From assembly GCA_032622095.1 (NCBI GenBank), contig CP136068.1, positions 116,113,509 through 116,177,508 of the forward strand: 64,000 nt of DNA, read 5' to 3'. Numbering within the stretch: the stretch's first letter is position 1; each line of letters starts with the position of its first letter. Below the pieces are notes generated by a model. The model made no database searches and was not told the origin of the DNA. It was given only the letters and a program-made list of their open reading frames with translations. Positions 33,061 to 44,875 of this stretch are shown here, piece by piece. A program made the position numbers and the translations under genes. This DNA is from Siphonodentalium dalli (taxonomy: Eukaryota > Mollusca > Scaphopoda > Gadilida > Siphonodentaliidae).

Positions 33061-34219
33061 TGTTCAATGGACTCTGGCTTCCGACATCAATATGACAAAA
33101 TTTCAAACTTTCGCCGTTGACAATTCCAGAAAATCAAATTTTAATGCAGATGACAAATTTGGGTGCTAACAATTTTATCCACTATCTAGAGCCATTGTTT
33201 CGCAGAAAACGCTACTGCTGACTACGGTGGGGTCAAGGCCACTTGCACTTAATTGTCTCGTTAGTCCTGAACACTTAAAATTACACAAATTCATATCCAA
33301 CCTTGTTTCAATATACCTACTACGTGAATGCTGTCGGAAACCACTGGCACTTAATACATATGAATTTACCCCTACTGATCATTCGAAACTTTGGAGTGTT
33401 ACCTGACCTGGTTCATGTATCAGGGCAAGGTTGACAGTCGGGATCGACGGCTTCTGTGTGTATTCGTGGCGTAATAACCTTTTGGCATTTGGGCCTACGT
33501 TCAGTTTAGAAGTGGTCAATGGATGGATTTTTTTATTATCTTCTAAATTCAAGAAATAGGTATCCTTTCCCCTTACACTGGGCTATCTTGGGAAAAGTGC
33601 TAACAAAACCTGTACTATATGAAGATCCTTACCACAATGCTTGTCTACCAGATTCGGAATGGGGGGGGGGGGGTCTTTGCTTCTTGCTGTGGTGGCATCC
33701 ACCCCATGCACAGTAGGCATGGGCAGATAGTAATCTACTTACAAACTCACAAAGCCTACAAACGCTCTTCAATGGAATCATAGCATCCAAGAGTGGGTTG
33801 TAGTAGAGGGCTGACAGCCCTTTCAAATCATCCCGGGTATCATCCCAAACTCTAAACTTGCCTTGCTTGTCTACCGGCATACCAAAGGACATCCAAATTT
33901 GACTATCGATACTTGAGCTGTGTTGTGGGAATGTTTGATAAGAACGGAAGGACGGGCGGAAGGATGTACGAAGGTCTCCACTAAATACACCCAGAATCAT
34001 CGGGGGGGGGCATACTAAAAGAGAAAAGAGATTGCCCCAGCCCTCTGGTCAGACCAACAGTGCAGCATCACGAGTTCACATCGGATTCCCTTGTTCTCAT
34101 TCCGATACCGAAGTCCCCTGAGGGGACGTATCAGGCATTGATCTGATACGAACAGATACTACACTTTGATCTTATAGCCAAGGTCGAGAAGCAATCCACA
34201 AGAAGTTCCATTTGGTTCA
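33061..34219. other. Intergenic with G runs and one hypothetical minus-strand frame
   Basis: G runs of 13 (33661-33673) and 9 (34002-34010). A 123-codon frame on the minus strand (34000-33629) has protein-like composition (WDDTRDDLKGLSALYYNP, several Cys) but no family I recognise, and the G run sits inside it. Possibly an exon or an unknown repeat protein remnant. Confidence 0.25.
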
Positions 34220-34619
34220 TTAACCCTTTACCCAACAAACCGGCCAAAACCGGCCAAATAAAGCTTCAACAGCCTAAAATATCTTCGGTCTGTCTCAATA
34301 GAACCATACAAATATGGATATCATTGGAACCGGCTCATTGACCACATTGTGATGGTTACAGTTATGCCCTGTGCCAATGCATTCTCTTATATATGCGAGT
34401 CGACCATAGGTCGCCTCGCATATATAAGAGAATGCATTGGCCTAAAAAAAATCTTTTTTTAACACTTTTTACCATTTTTTCTTACATTCTTTAACAATTT
34501 TATAATTTTTAATGTGTTAAGCCAATGCATTCTCTTATATATGCGAGGCGACCTATGGTCGACTCGCATATATAAGAGAATGCATTGGCACAGGGCCCTT
34601 CTGTTGGGTAAAGGGTTAA
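34220..34619 (+). mobile_element. TTAA MITE family T1, complete, two inverted hairpins
   Basis: TTAACCCTTTACCCAACA and TGTTGGGTAAAGGGTTAA are the exact inverted ends, with TTAA flanks. Hairpins at 34374-34440 and 34522-34588 are 67 nt each, reverse complements of one another, with one conserved mismatch (GAGTCGACC versus GGTCGCCTC). The linker is A/T-rich (TTTTTTAACACTTTTTACC). Best reference copy of the family. Confidence 0.92.
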
Positions 34620-34989
34620 TTGCTTACTAGGAAACAATTATGAGTTATTGTGGAAACAATGTCCCGTAGGTTATAAGCACGTTTGATGTGTCTTTGTTTC
34701 TGAGTCTTCTATTAGTTCGTAAATACGTTATACCGTTTAAAATTAATATCATACTATGTTGGTTCACAGAATAGACCCCGAAGATGTTCTGATGTCTGTA
34801 TAGGAAATGTCGAATTATATTAATAAAGTTATTGTTCCAGACTTGTCCCCCTATTTATGATATTAGCAATAGAGTTACCCTCGCAAGCATTCAAATGGTC
34901 AGGGTCTATACATATGACTCGAAACAGTGCATTGGAATTTCAAAGGAGTTCCGCTTGATTTAGTCTTCTCAATATCATCTTAACGAAAC
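34620..34989. other. Intergenic, nothing recognised
   Basis: Possibly degraded 5' sequence of the LINE that follows; no motif visible. Confidence 0.4.
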
Positions 34990-35610
34990 ATGATTTGTTC
35001 AAATGGAGACATATTTGCAGTTAAATATCAGTAGAACTAATATTTCAAAATTCACACAGTTACGCGTTAGCTCTCACAAATTATCGATTGAAACAGCCCG
35101 ACATCGAAAACATATCACAAAGTCAAAAGATAAACAATCTGATACATCTACCAACGACCATCGTTGCTGTCCCATCTGTCTTGACGCGACCGAGGACGAA
35201 CATCATTTCCTCTTTATATGCCCAGCTTACGCCACTATCAGAACAAGTTTTTTCAACGACATCCGACAAATTTCGGGCATCAATTATTCAATTCTACCAA
35301 CCGAGGTAGCTTCTGACATTTTCGTGGGTACGTTCGACAGTGAGATAACCACAAGATTCATCACAGTCATAACTAACCTTTTCCACGAAAGAGAGAGAGC
35401 AACACTTCGAGATTATTCCAATATTGTGCACCAGTCCACCACTTGATTACCGATAACCACAGTGACAGTTATCTATTGTTATATTGTTATTGTTTGTTCC
35501 TCATATTGTTATTTACTTGTACACTTGTCTTTTGTCATTATGTGTGTAAAGCGTTATGTACCATTGTGGTTTCTTATAACGATTAAATTTTATCTCTTAT
35601 CTTATCTTAA
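34990..35610 (+). mobile_element. LINE C-terminal fragment with 3' tail
   Basis: An intact frame 35003-35446 (147 residues) reads FTQLRVSSHKLSIETARHRK then CCPICLDATEDEHHFLFICP, the conserved 'LR.SSH.L.IE..R' and Cys-His knuckle at the C terminus of L2/CR1/Jockey-type LINE proteins. The 3' UTR ends CTCTTATCTTATCTTAA, a (TTATC)n tail. The element is 5' truncated, with RT and endonuclease missing. It differs from the 7299 LINE in tail type, so it belongs to another lineage. A minus-strand tail of the same type is at 40006-40130. Confidence 0.88.
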
Positions 35611-36546
35611 CCCCAAATGCGTGGACATATTGTTAAATTGTAGACTATGACATTTAAGCTAGACCGTATTCCCACACAAACCTTGAAATCGGTGTGTTCC
35701 TTGAAGAAAAAAACTTAGGATTTGGTTCCAGATTTGGTTCAGGAAACGGGCGGGTAAGGTGTTACTCCACAATTTCCACAGGCAGAGGCCCCAGAAAAAT
35801 GGGGGAATAGATTCATTGAAATTTATCTGAAATATGAACCCAAACCATATAAACAATGTATATATAACTGAAATGAGTACAGAATAGGATTTCAGAATTC
35901 GCGACATAATGCCTGCAGTTTTTTAACATTAGCATTCAGCACCGTATATATATTATACAGCATATAACACTACAATAGCTGTATTCAAATCGCTTAGTTG
36001 AACATGGTCGTGCCGCTAGTATAGTGCATATAGATAACTAGCGCAAACGTTTTCGATCGACATTTTATCAAAGAAGGCATCTGAGACACATCATATAACA
36101 GATGCATTAGTACATTGTGACAGAAACTGGGCCCCGGTGTCATCTTCATTCTTTAAACGTTGTTTAGTGTTGGATCAATACAACCGAGAAGTCCGAATTG
36201 TTTCTAATGTATGACTGATACATGTGTAAGTTGGGAAGATATACGTGTTCTAAATCATGTCCCGAATCTCGGCCGTAATACTCCACCAGTACAAAACCTG
36301 CGAACTGTTTGGTGTTCTGACAGGGAATTTTATAACCTTGAAAACCAATGCAAATAATATATTTCTTAGTTAATACCTGTTCATTAATAATGTATTTCAT
36401 AGAAGTGAAGATCCCAGATAGGGCTTGCGTGATTTAAACCGATTTTGATTTGCGTCGCATAGAATCATGGAATTTCTTCCGGATAATCAATTTGATATGT
36501 AGATATATATGCTATATCGGTTCACACAAATAATGCAATCTCGATT
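35611..36546. other. Intergenic, nothing recognised
   Basis: No supported feature. Confidence 0.45.
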
Positions 36547-36967
36547 TACACTGTTAGAAAAAAAATACCGTCGTTTCAACGGTCTGAGACCGCGCAACAT
36601 CGCTGCCAACATTTGACCGTTAAACATACGTCAGACCGTAGCATGTTCCACGGTATAAAACCGTTTAAGTAACGGGCAGACCGTAACCAATAACTGTCAG
36701 ACCGTTGTATTTTTTACGGTTCAGCACCGTTTAATTAATATCAAGACCGTAACTAATAAAGGTCAGACCAATGGTATTTTTCATGGGTCAACACCATTTT
36801 TTGCTCTTAATTTGCGAATTTACCATAGAATTAGCCAGGTTCCCATGGTGACAATATGATTTCCCGGTAGGCATTACGATTCATATGTTTTTGAATGGTC
36901 GAAACTAGTACATGTATTATTCGTAACTGAAAAATAAATCTTAGTTCTTATGTTACGATCATAGTTT

Positions 36968-37148
36968 TGATGAAATAGACAGAACACAACGCGCATCTTA
37001 ATCGAGACTCTTTTATCGAATGAGTTGCGGATGGCGCAAGGATATATTTCTCGAGAGCGTAGCTCGAGCAAAATATAACTTTGCGCCGTCCGCAACGAGT
37101 TCGATAAAATATTCGAGATTATGATGCAATTTGTGTTCGTATTTATTT
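36968..37148. mobile_element. Foldback element F4, copy 2
   Basis: GACAGAACACAACGCGCATC and GAGTTGCGGATGGCGCAA pair with TTTGCGCCGTCCGCAACGAG and ATTATGATGCAATTTGTGTT; the inner loop GAGCGTAGCTC is itself a small palindrome. It lies inside the CACTA-like element. Confidence 0.8.
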
Positions 37149-37250
37149 TACACCGTTCAGTCAGATAAGTTCAATCCATGAATGTCACCTGCATTGTTAC
37201 TATAGCTACCTTTATTGTGATTTAAGTCTGACAACTAACCAGTAATTATG

Positions 37251-37263
37251 GGGGGGGGGGGGG
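37251..37263. repeat. G homopolymer
   Basis: Thirteen consecutive G. Confidence 0.97.
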
Positions 37264-37860
37264 TCACCGGAAGCGGATGATCGACGTAATGTACGTCATC
37301 TTTCTTGGCGACAACGTCAACAAGAATAATTCCGGCTTGTATTCCACTAGAGGTATATATGTATTCAATGGCTGGGATTCCGTTGAATACATGTGACTCA
37401 CGTCAATGGGTGTGGAATAAAAGTAAATCCTCAATGCATAAAGTGATAGACAATACTTATGAAACTTTGCAGTTTGCAGAGGATCAAGCTTGTTATCTGC
37501 CTCGTAGAATTTAATCCGAAAAAGGCTGCACACGCGTAATGTGTTCGCCTTTCACTAACTACTGTATAAATATGGCTGTAAATAAAAAAAACGATACTAG
37601 TAATAGCTGATAAGCCAACCCATCACTATTCAGTTATGAGTAATACTAATTTCGACCATTCTAAAACATGAATCGGCATGGCCTTTTAAGCCATAAAAAG
37701 AACAAAGCTACATGTTTCACAGTTAAAACTCAAATTTATGTATATATACATGTAAGATATCTTAATGGCATACTTTTTGGTAACATGTAAGGCGTGAAAT
37801 TGTCCAGTCACTTGTAAACACAGTTTTTGTTTTAACTGGTGAATCCATACATCATGACAA

Positions 37861-38370
37861 TACAGTACCAGTCAGAGGGAGTGGTATTTTTAGGCGCACC
37901 TTTATTGCGATATTGAGCGTGTTTAATTTAGAAAAAGGCGTGATTATAGCACAATACCAAAAATCTGTCGCGCTTATTATTGCAATATTGAACGCAAAAT
38001 ATTGCGATACTAAGCGCGCTAAATTTCATACAGACCCGATAGTGTTATATTTATATTAGATAAATACTGTGCATATAGTGTACATATAGTGTAAATATAG
38101 CATTTACAACTATAATTATATACATATCTAAAACATTGTCTCTATTTATACAATAAACAATATAGAAGAAGCAATGATTTGATTTAAATGTCACAATTTT
38201 GAGCGCACGATGTCGAAATATTAAGCACAAAATATTAAGATATTAAGCGCAAAATATTGCAATAATATCACAAGCGACATGCTTATAAGCGTTTCCACTT
38301 GCAATATTATTGCGATATTGGGCGCGAAAATAGCGCGCTTAATATACCACTTCTTTTGACTGGTACTGTA
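37861..38370. mobile_element. TA-flanked MITE with CAGTACCAGTCA ends
   Basis: TACAGTACCAGTCAGAGGGA left and TCTTTTGACTGGTACTGTA right; inverted ends extend about 35 bp with mismatches. The inside is rich in GCAATATT/GCGATATTGAGCG words in both orientations. TA flanks suggest the Tc1/mariner group. Nested in the CACTA-like element. Confidence 0.85.
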
Positions 38371-38401
38371 TATCAATAACAGCTAGTTGGGATTGGAACC
38401 T

Positions 38402-38740
38402 TCAAGACAACAACAGCTCCCATAATAAATGTGCGCGGTGACTTGGCGACAATGTTCTCCTGTAGTCGCACATTTTCCATGAAATTTTAAAGCATGATGC
38501 ATCAAACCGTATACTGGTATCACGACACTGACTTAGTATCAATATCAGTGAGTCAGCCAACGATAGTTTGATAAGAACATCCAACCAATAGTGTACTCCC
38601 GGTAAATTGTCGTAATAACTTGTCGATAACATGGCGAATGATGACAATGTCTCCTGTCCACACGTTTCATTGAAAATTGATGAACACGGGATGAATTTGT
38701 CCGTGTAATTGTAAAGTTGGAATTGTAGATATGTGATCAT
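38402..38740 (-). CDS. Hypothetical 112-residue open frame
   Basis: ATG-initiated and open, with a Cys-containing N half (IFNETCGQETLSS) and a hydrophobic stretch (LIKLSLADSLILILS). No family recognised. It sits inside the CACTA-like element, where captured host exons can occur, but a chance frame is at least as likely. Confidence 0.15.
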   Translation of the reverse strand: MITYLQFQLYNYTDKFIPCSSIFNETCGQETLSSFAMLSTSYYDNLPGVHYWLDVLIKLSLADSLILILSQCRDTSIRFDASCFKISWKMCDYRRTLSPSHRAHLLWELLLS

Positions 38741-39647
38741 CCGTCACTGCGCGGCGTCAGTTCATTGTTTACGGTGTTGCAGTTGACACTGAAGATCTTT
38801 TGAAGTACACTGGTGCATACAGTACATGTACATGTATATGTATATCCACTCTTATAAATGTACATGCATGTGCTTTGAAACAATCAGATTCAGAAAACTG
38901 TCAACTGGATTGTCAACATTATAATAGTAATAGCTGCTCGTTGAGTCGTTGTTGTTATTATTGTCACTATTGCTTGACATCGAAGCTTGTGTTAATTGTA
39001 CCTGTACCTCTTGTACCTGTACCGTAAATGTGCCAGTGTTTTGATACTAAGTCACAACACTGCAATTTCAACATCAGCAATGCGTCGAATGAAGTCAGAC
39101 CCCCGATCTTTACTCTCGAATTTAGTGGAAATTGTCAATGATTAAGCCGCTATTCGCTGAATTGCAACTTGTCCGGTTATGAAAGGAGCCGAAATCAGAC
39201 CGTCTTAACAACTGTCCACAACCGAAAAGGTAACAGTTTCCCAAAAAACAACAGTTTGCTATCAACGATAAATAATAAAATGGCGAAGAAATTAGCTGAT
39301 TGCTAAAGCGGAAACTTAACCCCGGAATGAGAATTACGTACCGTACTCATGATAATTCGTACGGCACGCATAACACATAATTAATGCCGCATTAATAATA
39401 CATATTAAATATCAGCAGAGTAAGATTCAGTCATACTGTATGGAGTCATTGTCGTATATAATATGGTCGCCGATAAATATACTATTGAATTTTGACGGCA
39501 TGACTTTGAATCACGAAAATATTTAATTTAGACAATTTTCATGGGCACATAAAATAATGGTATGGGACCGTCAAACTGATGAAACGGTATGGGACCGTCG
39601 ATTATGACGGTCCGACACCGTCGAACAGACAGTAATTTCTAACAGTG

Positions 39648-40005
39648 TATGACCACCCTACTGTGAAATAGAACATTAACACGGTGGGGAAATCACGTGG
39701 TTTCGAGTTGATGTGTATCACCCATTCAAAATGGCCGAGACGATCGAAAAAGCGACCAGAAACGAGGAATAGGGTAATAAACTATATAGGGTAATTATAT
39801 ATTACATAGTATTTGGCAGATGCGAGCTGCAAACGATCTGATACGTCATCTGTGTCCAAGTTCACAATTGTTTGCTATAACAGTCTGACCAAAGTTGTCA
39901 GTCGAAGGATTATCCTAGATGTAAGGACTGGTGTATTCACGAACATCCGACTGGCAAATTTGGTCAGAATGTTGCAGAAAATTACCGCGTATTTCAGAAC
40001 AAATA
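39648..40005. other. Intergenic, nothing recognised
   Basis: No supported feature. Confidence 0.4.
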
Positions 40006-40130
40006 AGGTAGATAAGATAAGATAAGATAAGATAAGTTTAATTGGCAAAACATCCTTATAAGGACAGTATGCATACATAATAACATATAATTGTACATTG
40101 TGTATTGAACAGTATAATAAATGATATTAA
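40006..40130 (-). mobile_element. LINE/SINE 3' tail with (TTATC)n
   Basis: GATAAGATAAGATAAGATAA at 40014 onward is the complement of a (TTATC)n tail; next to it, on the minus strand, TATGCATACTGTCCTTATAA and TTTTGCCAATTAAACTTATC form a 3' UTR-like end. Confidence 0.65.
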
Positions 40131-40865
40131 TATAAGGTCAAGCTGAATGTGCAATGGATCATCTATTCTGTATTTGTTCATTGATTTATGATACGATGCT
40201 CATCGTATGAACTTGTTCTAAAAATAAACTAGGATATGCTCGTAATAGTCAAAATGCTATGTTTTTTGTCAGTTCCTCGTACATTATGTTTTCGTGCGTT
40301 TGCATATTTTTAATATATATATATCTTTATTTCAGACAATTGTGTCTATATTATTTGAGTTTACATAAGTTATTAAGGTATATACAACATGTCAATTATA
40401 GTGTTACCATGGCATATTGCTGCACAAATTTACAACAGTGGACTTATGTATACAATAATTCGTTCCAATATATTATCAGATCAGAAGTGTATAATATATC
40501 TGACCTCATTATTGCAGATAAAACACAGTTATTCGACTTAATGCGTGGTACTCACCAACTTCGTGATTCCCCACCGTGATTACGGAACAAGTATTAACGA
40601 TGACATATTATCTGCGTTGCTTGTTCTATGTTATAAAGGTCCCCACCAGAACAGATCATGCCATGAACTACAACACCATACAACATTTAAAATAGATTGG
40701 CGACTTGTAGCCTCATAAACGTAATTATGCTCACCGCTGTCACATTACAGTGTGGTTCAGAAACAAAGTGGTCAATAAATTCGTGAAGTACTTGAATATT
40801 CAAGTCACAGAACTTGGGAAACATAATTCTTCACAGTGAACAATAAAGAACGTCCCTGGTTGGTA
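40131..40865. other. Intergenic, nothing recognised
   Basis: A 106-codon frame (40259-40579) is Tyr/Phe-rich with a hydrophobic start, but AT-rich and without a domain. Confidence 0.3.
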
Positions 40866-41024
40866 TACAGTAATGCCCTAATTATTCGACTCCATAACCA
40901 CAGCAGAATTATGGGTAACTTTTCAGGATTTAGTCGGAAATATGGCTTGTTGCCATTCATAGGAAACCTCACTGAGCATAATTCTGCTGTGGTTAAGGAG
41001 TCGATTATTTATGGCATTACTGTA
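40866..41024. mobile_element. TA-flanked palindromic MITE family P1, copy 2
   Basis: TACAGTAATGCCCTAATTAT to ATTTATGGCATTACTGTA; the right arm is shortened by deletion, so the stem is incomplete. Confidence 0.85.
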
Positions 41025-41182
41025 TATCACATGATAAATTGAAGTGGACCAATCAAATTAGGAAGAGACGTGAATGCAATTAAAAAAGAGGGCAAGATTT
41101 ATTGCTGCGAGAACAGACAAATGGCTCTGATTTGTCTCTGGCAAGCTATCATAACTGATCAAACTGTCTGATTATCTTGAGG

Positions 41183-41398
41183 TACAGTAATGCCCTAAGT
41201 AATCGACTTCTTAACCACAGCAGAATTATGGGTAACTTTTCAGGATTTAGTCGGAAATATGGCTTGTTGCCATTCATCGGAAAGCTCTCGGGGAGAGCTT
41301 TCCAATGAATGCAACAAGCCATATTTCCGACTAAATCCTGAAAAGTTACCCATAATTCTGCTGTGGTTGTGGAGTCGATTACTCAGGGCATTACTGTA
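41183..41398. mobile_element. TA-flanked palindromic MITE family P1, complete
   Basis: 216 bp, nearly perfect palindrome: both arms carry CAGCAGAATTATGGGTAACT, TTTCAGGATTTAGTCGGAAA and TATGGCTTGTTGC, meeting at GAAAGCTCTCGGGGAGAGCTT. Edges TACAGTAATGCCCT and AGGGCATTACTGTA. Confidence 0.92.
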
Positions 41399-41467
41399 TT
41401 CCTGACATGGTGAAAATAGAGAGCAATTGTCTGACTGATGTGCTGACGTTGAGCGTATTTGATATTT

Positions 41468-41850
41468 CTGTTTATAACGTCTGTGTTTATTTAATCGGAT
41501 ATTGCTCATTCGAGCTTCCAAATTATGTCTAAGTAATTTAGAAAGGGGGATATAATATAGGTTTACAAATACACGGAATATTTATATACCGGCCCCATAT
41601 ACTCCGAAAAATACTTGCCACAGTCACATCCATTTTACAGCTGTTCAATTTTTCGTACTTAAGTGAAACAAACGCTCTTTATATTTACCATATCAAGAAT
41701 AGACCAACACAGAACACTCTTTTCTGTTCTATCGCATGGCGTTGTTTGTTTGGGCCCAACACCGTTTTCAAAGATTTATTTTGTATGACTTCAATGCATC
41801 TTTCTGGGACATATACTGCCCATAGAACGGTAGTTTAAATATTTATTATA
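41468..41850 (-). repeat. Dispersed repeat family R1, copy C
   Basis: On the minus strand: GTCCCAGAAAGATGCATTGA, GGTGTTGGGCCCAAACAAAC, GATATGGTAAATATAAAGAG, GCCGGTATATAAATATTCCG and CTCGAATGAGCAATATCC, the R1 order. Confidence 0.75.
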
Positions 41851-41940
41851 TGACTACCACTATAATCCCTTACAAATACAACTATTGTTTGGCGATATAT
41901 TCCGAGCAGTCGGAAAATGCTTGTCTGGTCGTGAGCCGTA

Positions 41941-42022
41941 TCGGTATTCTATGAATTCTGTATCAGTATCCTTTGAATTCTGTATCAGTATCCTTTGAAT
42001 TCCGTATCAGTATCCCGTGAAA
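41941..42022. repeat. 22 bp tandem repeat, about 3.5 copies
   Basis: GAATTCTGTATCAGTATCCT TT repeated at 41953, 41975 and 41997. Confidence 0.95.
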
Positions 42023-43519
42023 TTAGGTCACCGGAAGTTGGGAACTATTTATCAGGTCTGTTCGATGAAGCGTAAACGGATCTGTTCTATTGTCGTGCGT
42101 GTATCCTGATCAACTGCGCATGCGCATTATAGTATAAACTGATAACCTGAAATAACTTTTTGTGTGCCGGGCACTGTGGGGAACCGTTCGGCGTACGTCA
42201 AATATTCGTCTGCTTTAACTGTAATTATAAATTCAACGACAAGTGATGGAACACGACGACTTTCTTGATAATTTGAGCTCCCAGGCAATAGAAAAAATGC
42301 TGCTGGGTGTTGGTGATGTTCATGGGGGATTTTTCCCAAGAAGAAACTCTCACTCTATCCAATGGAACAGTATTAGCTGATTTAGGGCCATTGCCTTCAA
42401 ATGAAAATATTGCCAATGGATTGACTTGTGAATATGACTTTGCTATTCCCATGACAGAAGATTCGGTTAGTAGTTCTATTCCATCTATTGATAGCATGCT
42501 GACATCATCTGAAAGTATTAATGTACCTACAATCAGTGGAATCGCACCGAGTGCGAGTCTTTCAAGAGCACCATCACTGGCATCAGTCAGCAAGAACGCC
42601 CCAACATTTCTAGATATGACAAAGCAGGACGTGGGTGAATTTTCCGGGAGGATGAAGAACAGGAACACAGAGAGGAAGACACAGTCAGTCGCAAGATTTT
42701 TCAGTCAATGGTTAATCAGTAAAAATGAGATGCGTGCTGTGACAGTACTTCCTCCGAATGTACTTGACAACCAAATTTCTGCCTTCATTCTCAGTTTAAG
42801 GAAAGCGGACGGATCGGAATATGAGCCCGACACACTCACAAGTTACCATCGTTCCATTGCTCGCCACCTGTCCGAGAATTGTTATCCATGTGATATTGTT
42901 GCGGACTTTAAGTTCCGTTCATCATGAGGTGTACTTGCTTCGAAACGCAAGGAACTTAAGCAGAAAGGTTTTGGCGGACGACCGCATGCTGCGGATACAT
43001 TGACTGTACGAGAAGAAGAGATATTGAAAGACAAAGGATGCATCGGCAATTTAAGTCCAATAAGACTGCAAAATAAGATGTGGCTTCAGAATACCAAAAT
43101 GTTTGGTTTGCGGAGCGGCCAAGAAAGCGGAGTCTGCGATGGGGTGATGTCCAACTGAAGAAAGATGAGCACGGAACAGAATACTTAGAATATTCTGAAA
43201 GAGACACCAAGACGCGAACAGGAGCAACCAGCGATAGCAGGAAATTTCGACCCAAGCAGGTTGCAACGCCCAATGATCATGAGAACTGTCCGGTTATCGC
43301 ACACCGAGTATTTATGGAACACAAGCCCGGAAGGATGAACACACAATAAAGTCCGTTTTACCTGGCCATAAACTACAAGAGGCGCCCGGAATCAATTGCG
43401 TGGTACAAGGAACAGCCCCTTGGAGAAAATACTTATAGAAAACTAATGAAAATGATGGCGGAGAAAGTAGAGTTACCAGGGAAAAAGACAAACCGCAGTG
43501 CCCGTATATATAAAGCTAC

Positions 43520-43523
43520 ATTT
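43520..43523. other. Target-site duplication, left (ATTT)
   Basis: ATTT directly before the first GGTTACACTGG. The same four bases follow the last terminus at 48034-48037. Removing everything between leaves one ATTT and a continuous recombinase reading frame (KATFTRLL). Confidence 0.85.
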
Positions 43524-43973
43524 GGTTACACTGGTGTAAATGTTTTCCATAGGCCTCAGTGCTAACGTTTTAGCGTATAGTGTTGGCAATATAAATGTTG
43601 GGTCCAAAATTTCTTTAAATCTGAAAAATTGACATTTTGGGAAACTTTTTACACAAAAAAATCATGTCTGTCTAGCAGGGAATTCGCCTTTAAATCTTAT
43701 GTTTTCGTAACTAGTGTCAGAACCGCATAAAAAAATACAGTCATATTTTAGACCACACCAAAAAATTCAAACTTCACTACAAAGGGTTAATTCCTGTGCC
43801 AATGGTTATTTTACCTATGGGAAATCATAGGGAAGAGGTGTGATGATTTTTTTATGTGAAAATCACACAAGGCTATTGACCAATCAGGGCCCAGTGTCTA
43901 TTTTATTATCTCCTATATATTCCTCCCGCATCCGCTAGATGTCACTCGGAACCTTATTTACACCAGTGTAACC
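43524..43973 (+). mobile_element. MITE family M1, array unit 1
   Basis: 450 bp. Ends GGTTACACTGGTGTAAAT and ATTTACACCAGTGTAACC are perfect inverted repeats of 18 bp. No coding frame. First of four nearly identical, same-orientation copies. Confidence 0.93.
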
Positions 43974-44875
43974 TAAAGCGATAGCCCGCTTTTTCGCGGA
44001 ATAATTGTAACTCCCTACATTTCTTCAGAATTACCCATCAATGGAAAAAATGTGTTCAAAAACAAAATCACTTCTGTGGTTCTTTATTTATCACACACAA
44101 TTTAACCCCACCCCCTTTAACAAATTATTCATCAAAAAAGCACAATTTTCCACCACCAGTCATGTTCAGGCCCCATTTTCACTCAGTTTTAGGGGTCTGG
44201 TGTTGCATACATGGATCAGCTATGGAAGACTGTTCAATATTCTTTCCATGAGAGAACTTCTGGTTATGTGAGGTCATTGAGTCCAGATCTGATCAGCTGA
44301 GCATCAAGCGCATGACTTTATCAGCACATTGAAGAATAAAATATGACATTTTCAGGTCTGCAAGGGTGATCCAAGATAACTGGATGTGGGTGTATATTGA
44401 ATTAGTTGAATAAAGATATGCTCTCTTTGAATTGCTGAAGCATTTTCTTAAATGTGTCCAAGTTTTAGTGCTATTAACCTTCAAATGACCATACCCACCA
44501 GTGGAAATGACACACTTTTATGATATATATCTGTATATCACTGGCTATAAAATCCAAAATACTTGTTAAATTAGGTTCTTATAACAATTGATATATGTGT
44601 CGTTGACATGCCCATGTTATGGGTCATTTGCATCATCGTGTGACTATTACCACCTTGAAATTTTTTGAAAATACCTTGAAAAATTGGCATTTTTTATGAA
44701 AAATCTTACTATTTTTTTGGCTGATGTAAGTGAAAGAAAGCATCAGCAGCAAGAATAGCCACATCAAGCATGAGATATTCATTGGACTGAAAGACCAGGC
44801 TCTGTAAAATGCATTAAAATGCTTTAAAGTGACTCCCAGGAATCAAAAATGATAAAAAGCTACTTTTTCCCTTTA
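43974..44875 (+). repeat. Array spacer 1 (~0.9 kb)
   Basis: TAAAGCGATAGCCCGCTTTT to GCTACTTTTTCCCTTTA. Near-identical to 45327-46227 and 46679-47583. A 76-codon frame (44041-44271) is preserved in all three copies, but this follows from their sequence identity; no domain is visible. Confidence 0.9.

Larger units (their letters stand above)
36549..39647. mobile_element. CACTA/EnSpm-like DNA transposon, probably non-autonomous, 3.1 kb
   Basis: Left terminus CACTGTTAGAAA (36549), right terminus TTTCTAACAGTG (to 39647), exact 12 bp inverted ends with TA on both sides. The first 220 bp holds repeated ACGGT...GACCGT motifs (for example CAGACCGTAGC, CAGACCGTAACC, CACGGTATAAAACCG), and the right 110 bp holds the same motif in both orientations (GGGACCGTC, GACGGTCCG). 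CAC-starting termini plus subterminal motif arrays are the pattern of CACTA-type elements. I see no transposase; a 112-codon minus-strand frame (38740-38402) is unidentified. Two other elements are nested inside. Confidence 0.7.

Noticed and set aside
33629-34000. Cys-rich 123-residue minus-strand protein as a confident gene
   Set aside because: Contains a G13 homopolymer coding for a proline run and no known domain or splice context; kept only as hypothetical.
39813-40078. Overlapping 67-70 residue frames
   Set aside because: They run into a LINE tail with a pentanucleotide repeat and carry no domain.
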